DNA of 64,000 nt from Botryotinia globosa (Eukaryota; Ascomycota; Leotiomycetes; Helotiales; Sclerotiniaceae): NCBI GenBank assembly GCA_014898425.1, contig RCSZ01000004.1, positions 2,418,001 to 2,482,000 of the forward strand, given 5' to 3'. The translations under genes were made by a program, and so were the position numbers. The notes under the pieces were generated by a model, which made no database searches, was not told the origin of the DNA, and worked only from the letters and a program-made list of their open reading frames with translations. Positions 12,315-24,873 of the stretch are shown here, in pieces (within the stretch, counting starts at the first letter, position 1; the number at the start of each line of letters is the position of its first letter).

Positions 12315-12673
12315 TCCCCTAGAGTGCGAATTCCGGGCGCCCTCGCTTAATGAGGAGTTATTGACCAATTAGATCATTAGGATTCCTTGAATTTAATTTA
12401 ATATTCATAATCATTCTCTAATATAAAATTCAATCAATATCATTTCTATATTAAAATTTTGAATTTAATAAATAATATATACTAATTTTCAATCTTTAAT
12501 CTTCAATGTTTTTTTTGATTTAAAAAACTTGAAATTTGAAATTAATATTCTAATTTATAGATAATATAATTAAAAATTCATTAAATAGCTACTATATTAT
12601 ATTCAATAAGGCTTTATTATACATGATATATCGTACGAATAATACAAGCGACCTGAGTTCGCACTCTAGGGGA
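12315..12673. mobile_element. 359-bp AT-rich inverted-repeat element (MITE-like)
   Basis: The termini carry a perfect 16-base inverted repeat, TCCCCTAGAGTGCGAA, with weaker pairing for ~12 more bases. TA lies on both sides. The interior is almost pure A/T with no open frame. It sits 290 bp after the P450 relic. Confidence 0.75.
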
Positions 12674-12842
12674 TATAAGAGCATATAGTCTTAATTTTCC
12701 TAATACTCTTATAAAATTAGTAATAATGACCTGAATTTTGGTCTATCACATAATAAATCCATAAATTCATATAATAAATTTAATGAAATTAGAAAGACTA
12801 ATAGTATAAAACGAGGCTAAGTGTATAAAACGAGGCTAAATA

Positions 12843-14256
12843 ATCGATATCCCTACATCTTGCACAACCCTATATCTTATACACTTTTATTTCTTCTAAA
12901 AATAATATTTCAAAAATAATATATAATCAACCAATTATTGTATTCTATTGAAAATTATGATATAAATATTGTAATATTATTTCTTTTATATATAAAAAAA
13001 ATTATAATTATAATTATTAATGAAATAGAAATTCTAATATTAAATTTATTGAGATAGGAATATTATATATTAATTTATTTAATAATAAAAATAGTAAAAG
13101 TTTATTTTTAGAATGTTTTTATATAAATTTGATGATATTTTAATATAAAGAATCAAAAAAAGTTATATTTTATATTAAAAACTCGAAATTATATCAATAT
13201 ATAATAAGATTTCTAATAATTAGTTTTGTTTTTAATAAGAATCTTTTATAAATTAAATATTTATAATATTTTAAAAAGAAATTAATTATAATATATTATT
13301 TATATATTAATATTAATATTGAAATAATAAAAAACTATATTTTATTATATATTTATATATATAATTAATTATTAAAAAAATTAATATTTAAATATTAGAA
13401 TTATATAATTAATAATAAAGAATTTTTATTGAAATATTTTTTAAAAAGAAATTTTGAATATAATTGAAATTTTGAAATCAATAAATAATATTTAATATTA
13501 TAAATCAAATTAAAATTGAATTTAAATTTTAAAATCCTTAGAAATATTATATAATTTGAAGACTTTTTGATAAATAAATTCTTTTAAAAAAGAAAATATA
13601 ATATTTCTAATTAGAAAAAGATATATAATAAATCTCTTAATTAAAATATTAAAATAATTTATTTTAATTATTATTATTTTCTTTTATATATTTTTTATAA
13701 TATAATTATTAAAATTTCTAAATAATATTTTATTTTGATATTATTTATTATTATTATATTATATATTTTTTAATATATAAAAATTAAATTCTATAAATTA
13801 AATTTAAATATTCAATTTTTTTAAAAAATATTATAAATAAATATATCAAAATATTTTAAAAACAATTATTTTTTGATCAATTTTTTTTTCTCAAAGTTAT
13901 ATAAAATTTAAAGTTTTATATAAAACTTGATTATTTATATTTTTTGAAAATTTAAATTTTAAATTAATAATAATAATAAAAAAGAATATAAAAAACTATT
14001 TTTCAATTATATAATTTATTTTAATATTAGTTTTTATTATATTATTAATATCTTAGAATAATATTATTGAAAATCAATTAATATTTAATTCAATATTTCA
14101 AATCTTTTAAATTTTTTTTTTTTTTTAAATAAATATAAAGTCTTATTAGCTTAATTTTAAAATTATTATAGTAATATTTGAATTTTAAATTGATTTTTGA
14201 TTTAATAAGTCAAAATTTGCAAGATATAGGGATGTGTAAGATGTAGGGATATCGGT
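12843..14256. mobile_element. RIP-degraded DNA transposon with long terminal inverted repeats
   Basis: Left end 12843-12880 and right end 14219-14256 are inverted copies sharing CGATATCCCTACATCTT and CCCTATATCTT blocks. TA flanks both ends at 12841-12842 and 14257-14258. The 1414-bp size suits a compact Tc1/mariner-type transposon. The whole interior is A/T with no coding capacity, as expected if RIP destroyed a transposase gene. The motif GAGGCTAAAT/GAGGCTGAAT lies just outside both ends, and to the left it is part of a tandem 18-base repeat (12804-12840), so insertion into an older repeat is likely. Confidence 0.7.
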
Positions 14257-15876
14257 TAATGAGGCTGAATTTTTCATATAGGAAATCCCTTTAATACGAA
14301 TATTTAGGCCTTGAAATTTTATGCCCTTACAGAGTATAAATCACTAATATCTAACCTTATCTACCTAGGTACTTATAGATTTATTCTCAATTCTTTATAA
14401 TTTTTAAGATAAATTAAATTCTAATACATTCAAAATATAATAAATAAAATAAATTTTATATTTCATATATTTATAAAATTAAATTTATGTCACGAGATGA
14501 GCCGCAATCCATGATGATGAAAAGTGTAATGGATTAAGATTTAAAGTCTTTGATAGGTAGTTTCTATGAGCATTGATTGAATATACATATTTCGATGCAT
14601 TAGTTCATCTCGAGCTATCTATGAAATAGTAATGAATAATACAAAGGTAGGTGGGTATGGATGGTTATACAGTCCTAACCACCTCCTTCCTCCATTCATT
14701 CCCGCAACATCCAAACCCTCCCCCCAAGACCCAACCAATCTCGTACCTGCGCCCGCATCTCCCCACTAGCACAATAGTACCATACTATCTGTCCTGCACT
14801 AACTCTCACAACGCAACCCAACACAACACAACAGCGCACCCATTCCATTCCGACCCGGGTACCCTTCGGACAACATCCCCAATCGACCCGACCCGACCGA
14901 CTGCGCACATCGGATCTGCAGGCACACCTCGAACCCAGAAATCCCATCTGCATCGGGAATGTCTCCCAAAATGGATATGTGTCCGTCCATGGTGCGCACT
15001 TCTTCTCGTGATTCGTGGATCCTGGAGATGTGGAGATTTTTGTGTGGATGTTTGGGACAGAGGGGGGGGTACGCTTCGTATTCAGATCATGCTCTTCTTT
15101 GTTTTGTCATCCACACTGTCACTTTGGATTCAAAGGAAGTTCAACCCCGTGAACAGTTTTCTTTTGAGAGGAAAAAAAAATTGAGTTTTTTGCCCGATGC
15201 AGGTGTACCTAGGTCGGTACCAAAGTTTTTGTTCGCGTGCTCAAACAAGTGTCAGGCATGTCAGCATTGCAGATGGAGGGCCCCCAGTCCCTACGAAGGA
15301 AGCATCACAAATAAGGAAGTCAGTAAAGAAGTGATCAAAATACAAGCAAGCCACGCACACAAATCTCCAGAGGTACGAAAGGTATACCGGTGTATCTAAC
15401 GGTTTCATTACATAAATTCCTGTGTATCTCGTATCGTGTGTGTATGGATGTGCAAGGCAGTCCCGTCAAGTCCACTCTTAAATGAGAAATATATGAATGT
15501 CAGATCTTCCCACCGGGTTCCTTTGTTAAATTTTTTTTGGTTCGGTCGGATTCAATTTGATTTGAACTTGTTTTACTGTGGAAGGTGTGAGGGATGCATA
15601 TAAAACTGTCGTGGGAATCCATCAGACTGCGCTCGCTTTGTTTTTTTTTTAACCTACAGAGATATAATTAATCGCTGCAGTTTTTGTTTGACATTCGTTT
15701 TACGGGGGATTCTTTCTTACATATAACGGACGGCTACGTATTACTTTCTCGCATTTCGCAAGTTATCGCGCTCGTTATTGTGTGTTTTTTGGGAGATTTA
15801 TGATTTAACTGCTCATTGGTTTTTCTTCACCATTTCTCTGATTTATTCAAGTGGAAGTCCACAGATCTTCTTCATC
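14257..15876. other. intergenic region, no supported gene
   Basis: AT-rich up to ~14490, then normal composition. Two overlapping open frames of 177 and 146 codons (14651-15184, 14959-15399) are low-complexity with no domain. This is probably the upstream region of the GPI-protein gene. Confidence 0.5.
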
Positions 15877-16948
15877 ATGAGAGTCGTGCAAATTTTAAGT
15901 CTAGTCGCACAACTTGCGACGGTGGTGAGAGGGACGGCTTCGATTTGTCAAACGCAGGTTGATCCAAGAAATATCGATGCTGCTACTCGCTGTAAGTCGT
16001 CTACTTTTACTTTTCGTCATATTATGTTTTGGTAGAATGTTCTATGAGGATCTGATTAACTAATCATATATCCAGCTCAATGGTGTACAGTTCAAATCAA
16101 CACATGCGGAACCCTCTGCGGTGGTGTCACGGATGAAAATACATGTGATATAGTACGTATCCAATTTTCTCTCCTCTCCTGCATCCCAAATCACTCTCCC
16201 TCAATACACATCTCTCTCCCATCCCTAACATACCCTATAGACATCCCTCTGCTACTCATGCACCTGCACTTCCAACTCCTCATCTCCCGCTCTCCAGCTA
16301 TACACGTCCACAATCCCATCCTTTGTCTGCGAACAAACATACTCAGATTGTATCGCGGCCGTAGAAGACGATCCCGCTGCTCAGAAAGCATGTAGGGTCA
16401 CCGAAGAACAGAATTGCGGAACTCTAAACCCAGATACTGTTTCTTTTTCCGCTTCCGCTTTGCCCTCGAAATCGACAGTGAAACCTACTCCAATACCTCA
16501 GATGACATCGCAAACGGGAACAAATACGAATACGAACACGGATGAATTAATAACCAGCACGACGAAAACGGTAACGCCAACCCCGACGGGAACGACTACT
16601 GTGTGGACTACGTCTACGGCTTCTTCTGCGTCGGGAAGTGCGGGTAATGGGACGATAGGGAGTGGAAGTGTGAGTGTAAGTGGAAGTACGATGGGGAGTT
16701 TGTCGTCGTTGTTGGGGGTGACGGGTGTTAGTAGTAGTGGTGGTGGTGGTGGTGGTGTTGGTGGCAGTACTACAGCGTCGACAGTGTCGAGGACGAGTAG
16801 TTCGAAGACAATGACGGGAACAGCAATAGGAACGAGTACACCGAGTACGATTAGTGAGGGTGATGCCGAGAGAATTAGAATTGGGGGAGCTTGGGTGATC
16901 TGGGGTGTATTGATGGTTGGAGGTGGATTTGGGGTTATGGATTTATAG
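15877..16948 (+). CDS. secreted Cys-rich GPI-anchored protein (DUF7707-like)
   Basis: Exons 15877-15991, 16076-16152 and 16241-16948, 299 residues. A signal peptide (MRVVQILSLVAQLATVVRG) is followed by a Cys-rich domain, residues ~24-140, with paired cysteines such as CYSCTC and CEQTYSDC. A long Ser/Thr/Gly-rich stretch, probably O-glycosylated, follows, then a hydrophobic C-terminus (WVIWGVLMVGGGFGVMDL) typical of GPI attachment. Introns of 84 and 88 bp have donors GTAAGT and GTACGT and keep frame. This layout fits a cell-wall or surface protein. The DUF7707 label comes from recalled similarity of the Cys pattern; function is unknown. Confidence 0.85.
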
Positions 16949-17297
16949 AGAATGGACAGTGGATGTTCAAATTTGGGGGAGGGGGGGTAATTGATGGATA
17001 ATGATGGAAATGCGGAAAAAATGCGGAAAAAATGCGGAAAAAATGCGGAGGAAATATCAAAATCCCACGGTGAAGTGAGGATGAGGAATCAAGCGAGAAA
17101 TTGAATGGAAGTTGCTAAGGAAATTAATACCCATTTGAATGTTGAATGTATAGGAATCGGGGAGGGGGGGGGGGGTTGACAGAAAACAGCCATGCACAGC
17201 TTTCCACGCAATCCATAGCCGTTCAATTCTCTAACTATAAATGCAAGTGATACCACATCATCTAAGCTACTCTCCCTACATGCTCCATCCTCCACTC
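16949..17297. other. intergenic region between convergent genes, with 11-bp tandem repeat
   Basis: Contains ~3.6 copies of the 11-base unit ATGCGGAAAAA at 17010-17049 and a G-run at ~17162-17175. It is the shared 3' region of the GPI-protein gene and the minus-strand gene beyond it. Confidence 0.7.
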
Positions 17298-18966
17298 CTA
17301 CAAGTTCCTCAACGAAGCCCTATCCGGATTTCCAAACGGCTTCCGTCTAAATTCCACGATTTTCCAGGGTCCAATTTCCGAGCGCGATACTTCTTCCTGT
17401 AAGGCTTCTATAAACGCTTCATGTCGGGGAAAGCGCAGAATTCCATACTCTTCAGAAGTAGGACTGGGGGCCCAGAAATGAAAATTCAACCCGGAGTATT
17501 GGCGGAATTGGAGGAGGGAGCGGAGCCATGGTGGGGGATTGCCGAATTGTGTTGAGAAAGGGGTATGGCTGCGGGGACAGAGACGGAAGCGGGTGGTTTT
17601 TGCTAGAGGCGAGGGGGTGTTAGTTGGTTGGTTGTTAAAGGGGGTGTGGGAGTTGGGGTTGATTAACTAATGGGAAGATAGAGGAAGAGAGAGATGAAGA
17701 AGAGGGGATGAAGAAAACGACTCACCGGATTCTGGATATCCCATCCCGATATCGATTCTGGGTTCGGCTTTGTAGCGGAGAGATGCAATATCAATATCCC
17801 AACTCGTGTCACCGAAGCCGACTTGCCATTTCTTATACATGCGGTCCCTGTTTTGGTGATAGTAACAGGAGGAATAGTAAAAGTACCATGGACTTTTCAA
17901 GAATTCCGAATCGTCTTCATCTAGATGAAGCTAATAGGAGGAAGTAAATCAGTATTCATAACTCCAACAATACACACAACCCCCAACAATCGAAGAAGAG
18001 GAAAAAACCACAAACCGTTGCTCGAGCCCAAGGACAACTGAAATAATTCATAATTGCTTCCCATGCTCTAAACTCTATGTTCTCATTGTAATCTATCATC
18101 GCCAATGAATACGAAACCGGTAATCTGAGATGCGTGATAGCTGCTCGATCCCTCTCCTTCAACCCGAAAATAAACTCCTCCGCATCCTCCGCGTTATCAA
18201 AATGCAGTACGTTTTTAGCAAAGAAAGTTGCTCTCGCTTCCGGGAGTTCCAGATTCATCTGTTTGCACACCAAACGATAGGAAGGAAAATCCGAGCGACT
18301 AGTTCTTGCACACAGGGCATGATCTCCTTCTCCCGCCGGACAGGCCGAACTTTTGAGTCCAGTGGTCGCCACGCACGAATGATACTTAAAAGATGACGAT
18401 GAAGACGAAGAAGCATCTTCACCATCAATCCGGGAAATATGCACTATATTCCCCTGCACGACATCATTCCAAATTGCATCTCTGATTTCCCTCGGGAGAC
18501 GCAGCAATGTGGATTTACTCTGCGCCTCGCACGCTCGTATATGCGCAGCTTGTCTTTCCGCACTTGCGATTTTCCGAAGCGCTTCTTTCTTCGACTCCTC
18601 TACATGTGTCCTAGCCAGCTCAAAATCTTCTCGTTCATCGAAAAGCATTCGGATTCGCTGATACTCTTGAATCAGATCATCATGTCCTTGCAAAATCTCT
18701 CCAACTGTCGCTTCAAGATCCTCGCGTAACACTTCCTCGTCTTCATGAAAATTCTGAATAGTTTCTATGAATCGTTTATAAATTTGTGGTTCATCTTGGA
18801 ATCGATTCTACGCTTTATGATTAGCCTCATTGTCTATTTTCCAGAAGCTTGGCTGGCTTAGTACTTCGAGCTTATGTAAATAGCTTTGGATCGCAAGATA
18901 CACAGTGACCTCCTGACCCCCGAGCAGTAATTCTGGTTGTTTGACTCGAAGATCATTCATTTTCAT
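17298..18966 (-). CDS. F-box/DUF7730-like protein with an in-frame TAG or extra intron
   Basis: Minus-strand exons 18966-18016, 17930-17726 and 17602-17298; about 486 residues if read through, 467 if a 57-bp intron is removed. The motif LLRLPREIRDAIW followed by RLVCKQMNLE is typical of fungal F-box/2EXR/DUF7730 proteins, often ubiquitin-ligase adaptors or orphans. The N-terminal ~140 residues are charged and probably helical. Introns 18015-17931 (donor GTTTGT) and 17725-17603 (donor GTGAGT) keep frame. Codon 53 is TAG (18810-18808) inside otherwise coding sequence. Either it is a nonsense mutation or 18864-18808 is a phase-0 intron (GTACTA donor, GCTAAT branch, TAG acceptor). The start ATG at 18966 is the first of two close Met codons. 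Confidence 0.6.
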
Positions 18967-19533
18967 GATTGACGGTGTCGTTCTCGTTTAATGATTTATG
19001 GAGGGGCAAAAGTTGGAAGTGAAGATAAATTTGGCAAGTCAGCGATATAGAATTGGGTTGACATGAAGCTTTTACACTCGTACATATACCCACCTAGTAT
19101 ACCTATACCCAGAAAGACATGCATCAGTCGATTTGTTAATATCATAGGTAACGGGTCTGCATTTTCTAAAATTGGAACACAATTCAAGGCATCAAGGATT
19201 CAAGGGTAGCTGGAGCTAGGTAGACAGGCATGTCAAGCTCAAATCAGTTTAGTTTAGGCAGTGCCGTCACATGACCTTTGATCGAGCATATTCGGGATGC
19301 TTGCCTTCTTTGGTGGGTGTTTGCTTCCATAACTGATTGAGATGATTAACAAATAAATTGAGATTTGGTATATATATGTTATTATCATTAATTCGATAGA
19401 AGACTTTTAAGAATCAGATTTTGTGCTTCATAAGCAAATCATTTCATGGACATTCTGGTATGCGCCATGCCAATAAATTTCCAGACTCCGATCCCCTCCC
19501 ACTTCCCAAAACGACCTTTCAATATACAAACAA
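18967..19533. other. intergenic region
   Basis: Between the F-box-like gene start (minus) and the 3' end of the DUF2415 gene (minus). No gene seen. Confidence 0.5.
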
Positions 19534-21681
19534 CTATTGTAATACACGATGAGGAAATATTTTCCGTCCCGCCACATTCACCTGATATTCATGAATTCCA
19601 TCTGCAGCACCAACATATCTGGGCACAGTCAGTATCGCGAATAATAATAAAAATATACAAAAGCACATACAGTAGCCTACTATCTTCGCTCCAAGCGAGC
19701 CCCATGGTGTCAACTGGCTCACTCCTTCCCTCTCGCTCTCGTCTCAATACATTACTATCATTCCTCACGTCAAGACTAAGTCTAGTGAGCGCATCCAAGG
19801 GACGCCATGGCTGTCTTGATCTTTGGGCAGATGCCTGATTTTCTTCCTCTTCATCGTCAGGTTGATCTCGAGAGTACCGTGTTCGATACACTTCTTCAAG
19901 TTCAGCCCAAGCGTTAGGGGCCGCTTCATAGCCAATGGTTGGAAGACGAGGAGCGAGTGACAATCGCTCTAACCCAGAAAAGGTATCTGCACTTGTCCGT
20001 ACAGTTCTGTCAGACTCGACATCTACGGTGCTATTGTCTAATACTGATGATGCTTGTTGTCGCCTGATCACATTCCTTATTTCGTTCTGTACTACACGCC
20101 TTTCACGGTCTTGATTCTGTCTATCGATGAAGGCTCGAAAGGAAGCCGGGGTGCGGTCTGAATTAACAAATTCTCGTAAAGCACTTGGGAGACCAGCTGT
20201 AGATATACGGCGTTCTGTTTCAGCTAAAATGTCTGTCATTCTACCTCCTTCCAAGATGCCCCATCTAGTGATTCCCATTTCTCGTGCCTCACGGATTGCA
20301 TCTCTTTGTCGACGAGCTGTTCCATGTGCCTGTAATATTTCCATCTCATCAGAAGTTGGCGGAAGTTGGTGTCTGTCTGTCAAATCGCGAGCAAGGCTAC
20401 TTAGTTGTTGTTGGTCAAAATCCAAGCCTAGATAGTCTGGTATTGCGCTGGCAGAAGCCTCGGAAGGTGAATCTGTATGCGAAGCACGAAGCCTTGCATC
20501 TAACCTAGCCTCTATTGACATAGGATTATTTGAGCGCTCGGTCACCCAGACTCTTTCAACACCTTCCCCCCGAGCATTTATATCAATTACTTGCCTGGAA
20601 GTGAACAGATCCCGTACATCTGCCACTCCAACACGTCCGCTAGCTTCAGTCCAAGCGAGTAGATCAAAATTATTTGGTGAGAATTCCATGGCTCTAACAG
20701 CCCCAGATTCAACATTGGGTCGTGACGTAGTAAAACTAACTTCCAATGGATCGGCATCATCTTTGGTTAGTTCCTCGGTCAAGAATATCGATATAACCCC
20801 ATACTGAGTGGCAACAGCAAGATATTTGCCCGAATTAGAAAAGCATGCTGCAAATGAACCTCTCATGGCACTTTTGTCCGACGGTCTCTGTCCTTCTAGC
20901 TGAATCCTGCCAGAAAATACCCACTCAAACTCCTCTTTCAGATGCGAAGTAAAATTGCCTTTCGAGACCTGTTTCAGCTGCCTTTCGTGAACGTAGAGGA
21001 ATGGGTCATCGCAACTATTTCATATTAATAAATTGTCAACATTGAGTGAACTTGAGGAGCATACATTGCAATGAGGATGTTTCCTTGCGGTGATATTACA
21101 GCGCGGTTCACATAATCAGGATAAGTGAGAGTATCCACCATCTCGGAGACATGTAAGTTGAGTATAGCAACAGAGCTGTCGTTGAGCGCTGTAACAGCAA
21201 CAGGTTCCTTGTATCCCATGGGCAACGATGATTCTGAAGGGAACCAAAGTGTTATACAGTTCACCACGTCAGATCCTATCTTCTTGGACACATGCGGAGT
21301 AGTAGCATCAGGACTAGATCTTCGGGAATTATCGGTAGCTTCTCTTTGAGTTGATCTTGCTGACGGTTGTAGGATGAGAGGTAATCGAGCATCGGCATCA
21401 GCACTCAAATCAAAGAGCGAATCGGTCTTGCCAGGTCTCTCTCCTTCTCCCACATAAAAGCTTGTGAATTGTCCTCTATCTCCTCCAGCGCATACCCAAT
21501 CCTTTGCAGCCGTCAAACATCGCGGCTCGTATTTTAAAGTTGCGAGAAGCTCGCGCTCGCGAGATTTTGTATTAAGACAAATTATGTCGTGCGAACTTGG
21601 ATAATAAATAACATACTGTTTCGGAGAGCTCAGCAAATCGTGCAATTGCCAATGACTATTAGAAGTTAGAAACCGCGTCAT
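19534..21681 (-). CDS. DUF2415/WD40-repeat protein
   Basis: Minus-strand exons 21681-21065, 21014-19671 and 19618-19534, 681 residues. The 50-bp and 52-bp introns restore WD-like sequence across both junctions (NILIAICDDPFLYVHER; RLLYVGAADGIHEYQV). The N-terminal half carries beta-propeller phrases (WQLHDLL, YEPRCLTAAKDWVCAGG). Residues ~285-330 (VRAMEFSPNNFDLLAWTEAS) match the DUF2415 region of fungal WD proteins. A long charged, helical linker follows, then a last WD-like strand. The product is a predicted protein-interaction scaffold of unknown role. Open sequence continues ~20 codons upstream of the chosen Met to an in-frame stop, so an extra 5' exon is possible. Confidence 0.85.
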
Positions 21682-22641
21682 TCTATTCGGCAGACACCAG
21701 TAACTGCTATGGAACGCAGCGTAATTGCGACTGATTTTTCACAAGAAACAGCGTTTGATAGAAGCTAACAAGAATTCTGCAGCAACGAATAAAGTTCTAC
21801 ATCTTTGGATCTGTTTCGAACATGAACGCGCACAATAGGGTATTTTCCGCACCTTGGGCTAATGGAGGCTCGATAGTATTTCCGTGGCGACGATCGGATC
21901 AAGTCGTCGGTAGGATGATATCTATTAAGGTACAAGTGATCAGAATGTAAATCATAACTGAATAGTTATATCAAGCATTACGTTGTACAGACTCACGAGC
22001 TTTCTTCTTTGACAGCCATACTGTCATGCATTCAAAATATTGCGACCATGCACAACAGGATATGAACAAAGTAAGTATCAGGCTGGGATTAAACTGTGAA
22101 GATATTGAATAATATTTATGCACCCATATGTGGTCTTTCAAAAGACTCCTATTCTTTTGATGAAAGGAATAATTTGAAGCTTTCCAAACTGTAGAGTGTA
22201 TTGAGAAGATACAGAAACAAATGTTGTGAATGATAAATGTCAAGCTCGAAGATTCAACATTCATTTCACGACGTCAACTTCACTAGTTTCGGCAACTAAT
22301 CATATCCCGCATTCTGAGTGGATAATGACATAAGCACACAGTCGATAGCCTGATAACCTCATAATCCTTGCCACATCGTATGTGTCCGAGCGTCCGTGTT
22401 CTCTACCACGTGATCGTGGTTTCGATGATGTTCTACCAATTGACCAAGAAAAAGACGCTAAAACTAAAAATGACATTTTTTTCCTTGTGGCCCGCCGTTG
22501 ATTTATATTTTCTCCCTCCATCGCCTCAATCTTGTACATCATCTACTTATACCTTTTTTTTACCCATTCCTTCTCCCCATACTTAATTCATATTATTTCT
22601 ACAATCGAGTTTCCTGTATTATAGAAGCAATACAAATAAAG
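21682..22641. other. divergent intergenic region between DUF2415 and SSC1 genes
   Basis: A 960-bp region separates two divergent genes and should hold both promoters. A CACGTG E-box is at 22407-22412 and an ACCAATTG (CCAAT-type) site near 22435, both toward the Hsp70 side. No gene seen. Confidence 0.5.
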
Positions 22642-24873
22642 ATGTTTGCTTCCAGAATTTCTAGAGCTGTAAGTTTTCCAATTCAAGTAGACTAACTACT
22701 ATGTCATTATCAACACAATAGCTAACTTTTCTTGCTCAATAGCTCCCAAGAGCAACTTCATCCGTCACACGCACAGCACCTCTCCGCACACCATTAGGAT
22801 CATCGTTTACCAGACGATGGAACTCAGATGATGCGGACAAGAAGGTCAAGGGACCAGTCATTGGTATTGATTTGGGTATGTTTCTTCCACGCAGTGGCAA
22901 GCAAGCTTTTTCGAATCGCATACTAATCTCTCAACAGGTACCACTAACTCAGCGGTTGCTGTGATGGAAGGACAAACTGCTAAGATTATCGAGAACTCAG
23001 AAGGTAATTACTACCTTCCGATTGCACTGCTGTTGACCCCGCACTAACTCGATTCCTAGGTGCCCGCACAACCCCATCCGTAGTAGCTTTCGCACAAGAT
23101 GGTGAGAGATTGGTCGGTGTATCTGCAAAGCGTCAAGCTGTTGTTAACCCAGAGAACACTTTGTTCGCAACAAAGCGTTTGATCGGACGAAAGTTCACTG
23201 ACGCTGAGGTTCAACGTGATATCAAGGAGGTTCCATACAAGATTGTTCAACACACAAACGGTGATGCCTGGGTTTCTGCTCGTGGCGAGAAATACTCTCC
23301 ATCGCAGATTGGTGGATTCGTCTTGCAAAAGATGAAGGAAACCGCTGAGGCCTACCTTACTAAGCCTGTTCAAAATGCCGTTGTTACCGTTCCAGCCTAC
23401 TTCAACGATTCCCAACGTCAAGCCACCAAGGATGCTGGTCAAATTGCTGGTTTGAACGTTCTCAGAGTTGTTAACGAGCCAACTGCTGCCGCTCTTGCCT
23501 ACGGATTGGAGAAGGATGAGGACAAGATCATCGCTGTCTACGATTTGGGTGGAGGTACTTTCGATATCTCCGTCCTCGAGATTCAAAAGGGTGTTTTCGA
23601 AGTCAAGTCAACCAACGGAGACACTCACTTGGGAGGTGAAGATTTTGATATCCACTTGGTTCGCCACTTGGTTCAGCAATTCAAGAAGGATTCTGGTATC
23701 GATCTCTCCGGCGATCGTATGGCCATTCAACGTATCCGTGAAGCTGCTGAGAAGGCTAAGATCGAGTTGTCTTCCTCCATGCAAACTGATATCAACCTTC
23801 CTTTCATCACCGCCGACTCTTCTGGACCAAAGCACATTAACCAAAAGCTTTCGAGATCTCAACTCGAAAAGCTCGTCGATCCATTGATCATCCGCACTAT
23901 CGAGCCAGTAAGAAAGGCTTTGAAGGATGCCAACCTCGCCGCAAAGGATATCCAAGAAGTTATCTTGGTTGGTGGAATGACCCGTATGCCAAAGGTCAGC
24001 GAGTCGGTCAAGTCCATCTTTGGTCGTGACCCCGCCAAGTCCGTCAACCCAGACGAGGCTGTTGCCATGGGTGCCGCTATTCAAGGTGGTGTTCTCGCTG
24101 GTAACGTTACCGACGTCCTTCTCTTGGATGTTACCCCATTGTCTCTTGGTATTGAGACCCTCGGAGGTGTATTCACCAGATTGATTAACCGAAACACTAC
24201 CATCCCTACCAAGAAGTCCCAAATCTTCTCTACCGCCGCCGATTTCCAAACTGCTGTCGAGATCAAGGTTTACCAAGGTGAGCGTGAGCTTGTCCGCGAC
24301 AACAAGATGCTCGGAAACTTCCAACTTGTTGGTATCCCACCTGCTCACAGAGGTGTTCCTCAAATTGAGGTCACTTTTGACATTGATGCCGACGCTATCG
24401 TCCACGTCCACGCCAAGGACAAGTCAACCAACAAGGATCATTCCATCACCATTGCCTCCGGCTCTGGTCTTTCCGATACTGAGATCCAAAACATGGTTGA
24501 TGACTCCGAGAGATATGCTGAGTCTGATAAGGAGCGTAAGGCTGCTATCGAGGCTGCCAACCGATCTGACAGTGTTCTCAACGATACCGAGAAGGCTTTG
24601 AACGAATTCGCCGACAGACTTGACAAGACCGAGGCTGATGGTATTCGTGAGAAGATTACCGCACTCCGTGAGTTCGTCAGCAAGAGCCAGTCCGGAGAAG
24701 GTACTGCTACTGCCGCTGAATTGAAGGAGAAGACCGACGAGCTCCAAATGGCTAGCTTGAACCTCTTCGATAAGATGCACAAGGCCCGCGCTGAGTCCGG
24801 TGAGGCCAAGCCAGAAGGTGCCAAGGGTAGCGCATCAGAAGGCGAGGCTCAGGATGGTGAGAAGAAGCCTTGA
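22642..24873 (+). CDS. SSC1: mitochondrial Hsp70 chaperone Ssc1
   Basis: Exons 22642-22668, 22743-22875, 22938-23003 and 23060-24873, 679 residues. ATP-driven chaperone of the mitochondrial matrix; it powers presequence import with Tim44 and folds imported proteins. The first ~40 residues are a mitochondrial presequence rich in Arg, Ser and Thr, with no acidic residue before the RRWNS processing region. Then come the nucleotide-binding domain with [32 protein letters not shown] and [13 protein letters not shown], the interdomain linker [15 protein letters not shown], and the substrate domain plus lid to an EAQDGEKKP end. For intron 1 the second of two close acceptors (22742) is used, because the first (22721) puts a stop in frame. 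Codon usage is strongly C-ending, as in highly expressed genes. Three introns cluster at the 5' end. Confidence 0.97.

Noticed and set aside
12248..14330. Weak ~40-bp direct similarity (CCCTTTA...) on both sides of the two AT-rich elements
   Set aside because: It could be remnants of an outer element, but the match is only about 60-65% in AT-rich DNA and too weak to claim.
14651..15399. Overlapping 177- and 146-codon ORFs
   Set aside because: Low-complexity, mutually exclusive, and no motif or splice support.
22721..22742. First AG (22721) as the SSC1 intron-1 acceptor
   Set aside because: It would place a stop codon in frame after six residues; the next AG restores the presequence.
23056..24824. 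Long antisense ORFs opposite SSC1
   Set aside because: Expected shadows of a gene with strong codon bias; no independent signal.
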